DNA of 64,000 nucleotides from positions 5,164,270-5,228,269 of the forward strand of contig NC_018390.1 of NCBI RefSeq assembly GCF_000208865.1, in the 5' to 3' direction. The translations under genes were made by a program, and so were the position numbers. The notes beneath the pieces are model-generated. The model ran no database searches. It was not told the origin of the DNA and saw only the letters and a list, made by a program, of their open reading frames with translations. Position 1 is the first letter of the stretch, and every line of letters starts with the position of its first letter. The DNA comes from Neospora caninum Liverpool. Lineage: Eukaryota; Apicomplexa; Conoidasida; Eucoccidiorida; Sarcocystidae. This document shows positions 62,285-64,000 of the stretch, piece after piece.

Positions 62285-64000
62285 CATGAGGAGAGAGGCA
62301 TAGATAGATATTCAGTTTTGCCATGATGGGTTTTGGCAATATTTACCTGATTCCTTTTCTCGAATGTAAGTGAGCGTTTCCATCACATGTCGCAAAGCAT
62401 CAATGTCGACGACTTGGCGCTTCAGTCGCTTCGACATCTGTCGAATTTGCTCGGTTAAACTTTCGAGTTTCTGCTTCGCCTGTTGATGCAGTTCGTTCAA
62501 GTACTGAAGATTGCATCCTCGGACTAACTCGGCGAGCTGCGCAGAGACGAAACGTGCGGAGAAACCAAGGTGAAAAGACACCCTTTCCCCTGGCGCCAGC
62601 GGCCACATTGGCCCGGACGCCCGAAAACGTGTCCGAACACTTTTCTGTTTTCTGTACAAATACAAGTATGTAGACAGATGTTTGTGTGTACAGGCAGGGG
62701 GTGTCCACGAAAACGCAGAACCAAGACTCACAATTTTTGTGGTCTTTTTGAATCAGGAAGTAAAACAGGAGGGAAGCCAGATAATATGGCGTGACTTACA
62801 GTTTCCTACGAGCACATGTCTTTCTTGAAAAGCTCAATTATATCCGTATGTATTTATTCAAGTTTCATAGGTATGTATATGTGTATCTCTAGTTACCCGT
62901 ATATATATAGGGGTACATTTTTGTGTGTGTTTGTGTGTATGTCAATTTTTGGGGGGTTTAGGTTTGCAGACGTGTGTCTTTTGGAAATGTCCACGGGAGA
63001 CTGTTTTTCGGCGTGAGGAATGTGTCTCGGGCCTTCTCCTTCCGACAGCGTCTTTGTGGATGCGGCGAGTCGTTTCTCGTCAACAGTGCCATCCCTACCT
63101 GGCTGATGAGACCGCTGGAGTTCAACAACAGCACACCGATCGCAGTGTTTGCTTCCATCGTTTGCAACTTCGTCTCGACGTCGACAAAGGACCGGAGATT
63201 TCGCTCGAATTCATCCAGCGACGGCTTTTGGGCTGCAAAGGCCGCGAATGTGTCGCTCGTTGACTGTGTCCACAGCCACGCAAACGTCTGCGTCGGCCGG
63301 AGACGCAAAAGGAGGCACAACAGGTGGTATGGACAGAGCAAAAGCGTCACTTCCACGCCTCTAAGCCGGCGAAGCGACGCATCTCTCTGAGGCGTCTGTG
63401 CACCTCTTGAAGTGAAAAACGCGAAAGAGTGTCTGAAACGCTCTGAGGGTTGGGCACGCGCCGCCTGTCGGTTCTCCAGTTGAAGCGCAAACCAGAAGAC
63501 GAGCCCTCTTTTTAAGAGGAAAGATACAAAACGGCAACAAAGAGCATGCACAAATACCTAAATGTGTTTGTGCGCGTGTGCGCATGAGTGCAGCAAGGTG
63601 GGTTTGTGTCTCTGTGTGTTTGTGCGTGTGCACAGGTTGGCGAAAGTTGTGGAAAGGTTTGAGATCGAAATGAGGGTGCATGCATAAAGGCGAGCACACT
63701 CTGCTCTTCTGCCTCGTTCCCTGTGTCAGGGGGCTTTTGGATACCTCCTCTTACATCGAATTTGCTGAGGAATTTCGCCACTTCGTCTCGCGTGCCTTGT
63801 ATGGAACCGGTCAGGAGGAGGAGGATCTTCAAGATTTCTCGGTCCTCCGCAATTCGACTGTGGAAGCTTTCGCCTTCTCGCTCCGCGCTGTCCGCCGACG
63901 CAGCCTCCAGCAACCCCGCAGTCTCTCTGTCGCCCAGTTTAGCAGTCTGCTCCGCTTGGAGAAACGCTGGGGGAAGGGACACGGCCCACGGCTTCACTTT
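28900..64000 (-). CDS. Axonemal dynein heavy chain, outer-arm gamma-like (49 exons in window, N-terminus beyond right edge)
   Basis: ATP-driven motor of the flagellar outer arm; in coccidia only the microgamete is flagellate. Exons: 64000-63755, 63287-63099, 62536-62347, 61902-61611, 60633-60456, 60052-59876, 59187-59038, 58683-58565, 57966-57809, 57060-56933, 56231-55968, 54905-54660, 54368-54123, 53367-53162, 52760-52499, 52212-52006, 51559-51360, 50936-50732, 50278-49908, 49414-49229, 48778-48365, 47813-47424, 46867-46669, 46291-45963, 45689-45473, 44779-44479, 43746-43597, 42845-42673, 42047-41908, 41569-41401, 40964-40605, 40132-40024, 39508-39415, 39110-38910, 38718-38593, 38133-37858, 37694-37426, 36869-36610, 36174-35965, 35467-35332, 34535-34267, 33454-33080, 31977-31558, 30847-30599, 30474-30205, 30097-29996, 29847-29623, 29430-29288, 29167-28900. 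This gives about 3690 codons with unbroken phase. A whole heavy chain has about 4500, so part of the tail is missing. Gamma class is inferred from AAA2 ([22 protein letters not shown]) and AAA3 ([19 protein letters not shown]). Confidence 0.96.
33938..34074. repeat. TA-rich microsatellite in a dynein intron
   Basis: TATATACC-interrupted TA repeats in the intron between dynein exons 34535-34267 and 33454-33080. Confidence 0.9.
39170..39406. repeat. 30-bp minisatellite, about 8 copies, in a dynein intron
   Basis: Copies of a 30-bp unit beginning TCCTCTCGTCACCGCCCAGA repeat head to tail with almost no divergence except in the last three. The array fills most of the 304-nt intron between the dynein exons ending at 39415 and starting at 39110. 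Because the unit is a multiple of three, several frames read through it on both strands. The dynein donor itself gives an immediate stop if the intron is kept, so I treat the array as intronic. Confidence 0.95.
39656..39779. repeat. TA-rich microsatellites in a dynein intron
   Basis: Three closely spaced TA runs in the intron between dynein exons 40132-40024 and 39508-39415. Confidence 0.9.
43043..43424. repeat. Two TA-rich microsatellites in a dynein intron
   Basis: Two TA/CATATA arrays (43043-43145 and 43346-43424) in the intron between dynein exons 43746-43597 and 42845-42673. Confidence 0.9.
44198..44386. repeat. Long TA/CATATA microsatellite in a dynein intron
   Basis: About 189 bp of nearly uninterrupted TA and CATATA repeats, among the longest such tracts in the window, in the intron directly after the AAA4 exon. 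Confidence 0.92.
44867..44974. repeat. TA-rich repeat with 38-bp palindrome in a dynein intron
   Basis: TA repeats in the intron before the AAA4 exon. Part of it, 44937-44974, is an inverted repeat ATGTCTACAT...ATGTAGACAT around a TA core. Confidence 0.88.
46541..46574. repeat. (TA)n tract in a dynein intron
   Basis: An uninterrupted TA run in the intron between dynein exons 46867-46669 and 46291-45963; a shorter run lies at 46360-46382. Confidence 0.9.
47290..47353. repeat. Pyrimidine-rich short tandem repeat in a dynein intron
   Basis: Units of 13-15 bp (CCTTCCCCTCTCTG, CCTCCCCTCTTTG) repeat about five times on the plus strand, so the transcribed strand is purine-rich. The intron (47423-46868) has a GC donor. 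A similar long pyrimidine tract lies at 48165-48325 in the preceding GC-donor intron. Confidence 0.85.
49775..49850. repeat. TA-rich microsatellite in a dynein intron
   Basis: Interrupted TA repeats just downstream (in transcript sense) of the AAA2 exon that ends at 49908. Confidence 0.85.
53550..54575. repeat. Cluster of TA microsatellites in dynein introns
   Basis: TA runs at 53550-53578, 53982-54014 and 54497-54570. The first two lie in the intron between exons 54368-54123 and 53367-53162. The third lies between exons 54905-54660 and 54368-54123 and ends in a short GA run. Confidence 0.88.
56728..56852. repeat. (TAGA)n tetranucleotide repeat in a dynein intron
   Basis: About 125 bp of TAGA/GATA units with TATAGA interruptions, in the intron between dynein exons 57060-56933 and 56231-55968. 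It is a different class from the TA tracts elsewhere. Confidence 0.93.
59628..59820. repeat. TA-rich microsatellites in a dynein intron
   Basis: TA runs at 59628-59652 and 59796-59820, with irregular CATATG/TACATA sequence between, in the intron between exons 60052-59876 and 59187-59038. Confidence 0.88.
61470..61585. repeat. Polypyrimidine tract in a dynein intron
   Basis: More than 100 bp of TTTCTC/TCCTTT-type pyrimidine sequence on the plus strand, so polypurine in the dynein transcript. It lies 25-140 nt downstream of the donor after exon 61902-61611. Confidence 0.85.
62225..62302. repeat. Perfect 78-bp palindrome in a dynein intron
   Basis: Two 39-bp arms are exact inverse complements with no spacer. 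The outer 17 bp of each arm (TATGCCTCTCTCCTCAT) are complex sequence and the inner part is TA-rich. It lies in the intron between dynein exons 62536-62347 and 61902-61611. It could extrude as a cruciform or fold into a hairpin in RNA. Confidence 0.97.

Larger units (their letters stand above)
54123..64000 (-). other. Dynein tail and linker coding exons
   Basis: The first 13 in-window exons encode the C-terminal part of the tail and the linker. Recognisable dynein N2 blocks are [20 protein letters not shown] (57966-57809), [18 protein letters not shown] (57060-56933), [19 protein letters not shown] (56231-55968) and [19 protein letters not shown] (54368-54123). The exon ending at 58565 has a GC donor. 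Introns here carry several (TA)n tracts, a GATA repeat and a 78-bp palindrome. Confidence 0.9.

Overview
The window is nuclear DNA of an apicomplexan coccidian, most likely a Toxoplasma-like member of the Sarcocystidae. The signs are intron-dense genes with short exons, near-balanced coding base composition, many (TA)n tracts confined to introns and intergenic DNA, and a flagellar-type dynein heavy chain, which coccidia need only in microgametes. I cannot name the species from the sequence alone. No bacterial, viral, CRISPR, transposon or RNA genes were recognised.

Layout. (1) Positions 1-12993, minus strand: 25 exons of the cohesin ATPase subunit SMC3. They run from the start codon through the N-terminal ATPase half, coiled coil, hinge and returning coiled coil, and leave the window before the C-terminal ATPase half. 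(2) 12994-15162: divergent intergenic region shared by SMC3 and the next gene. (3) 15163-21927, plus strand: a three-exon gene for a protein of about 1879 residues, mostly low complexity, with one C-terminal telobox-type Myb domain; a candidate telomere-binding protein. (4) 24175-26770, plus strand: a four-exon alpha/beta hydrolase of the monoacylglycerol lipase/lysophospholipase type, 592 residues, with a long Pro/Glu/Gln/Ala-rich tail. (5) 27922-28449, plus strand: first exon of an unrecognised, probably secreted protein whose 3' end I cannot fix. (6) 28900-64000, minus strand: 49 exons of an axonemal dynein heavy chain, closest in motifs to the outer-arm gamma (DNAH5/DNAH8) class. About 3690 codons are present, with the N-terminal part of the tail beyond the right edge.

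The SMC3 and dynein exon chains were built by hand from splice sites, reading phase and family motifs. Every junction keeps frame, which strongly supports the models. Five of the 48 in-window dynein introns have no usable GT donor and instead need a GC donor.

The genes do not form a pathway. SMC3 acts in chromosome cohesion, the Myb protein probably binds DNA or telomeres, the hydrolase acts on lipids or esters, and dynein drives the microgamete flagellum. The main points for follow-up are the loss of the acetylated lysine pair in SMC3, the giant Myb protein, the cluster of GC-AG introns, a perfect 78-bp palindrome in a dynein intron, and the unresolved secreted-protein gene that converges on dynein.
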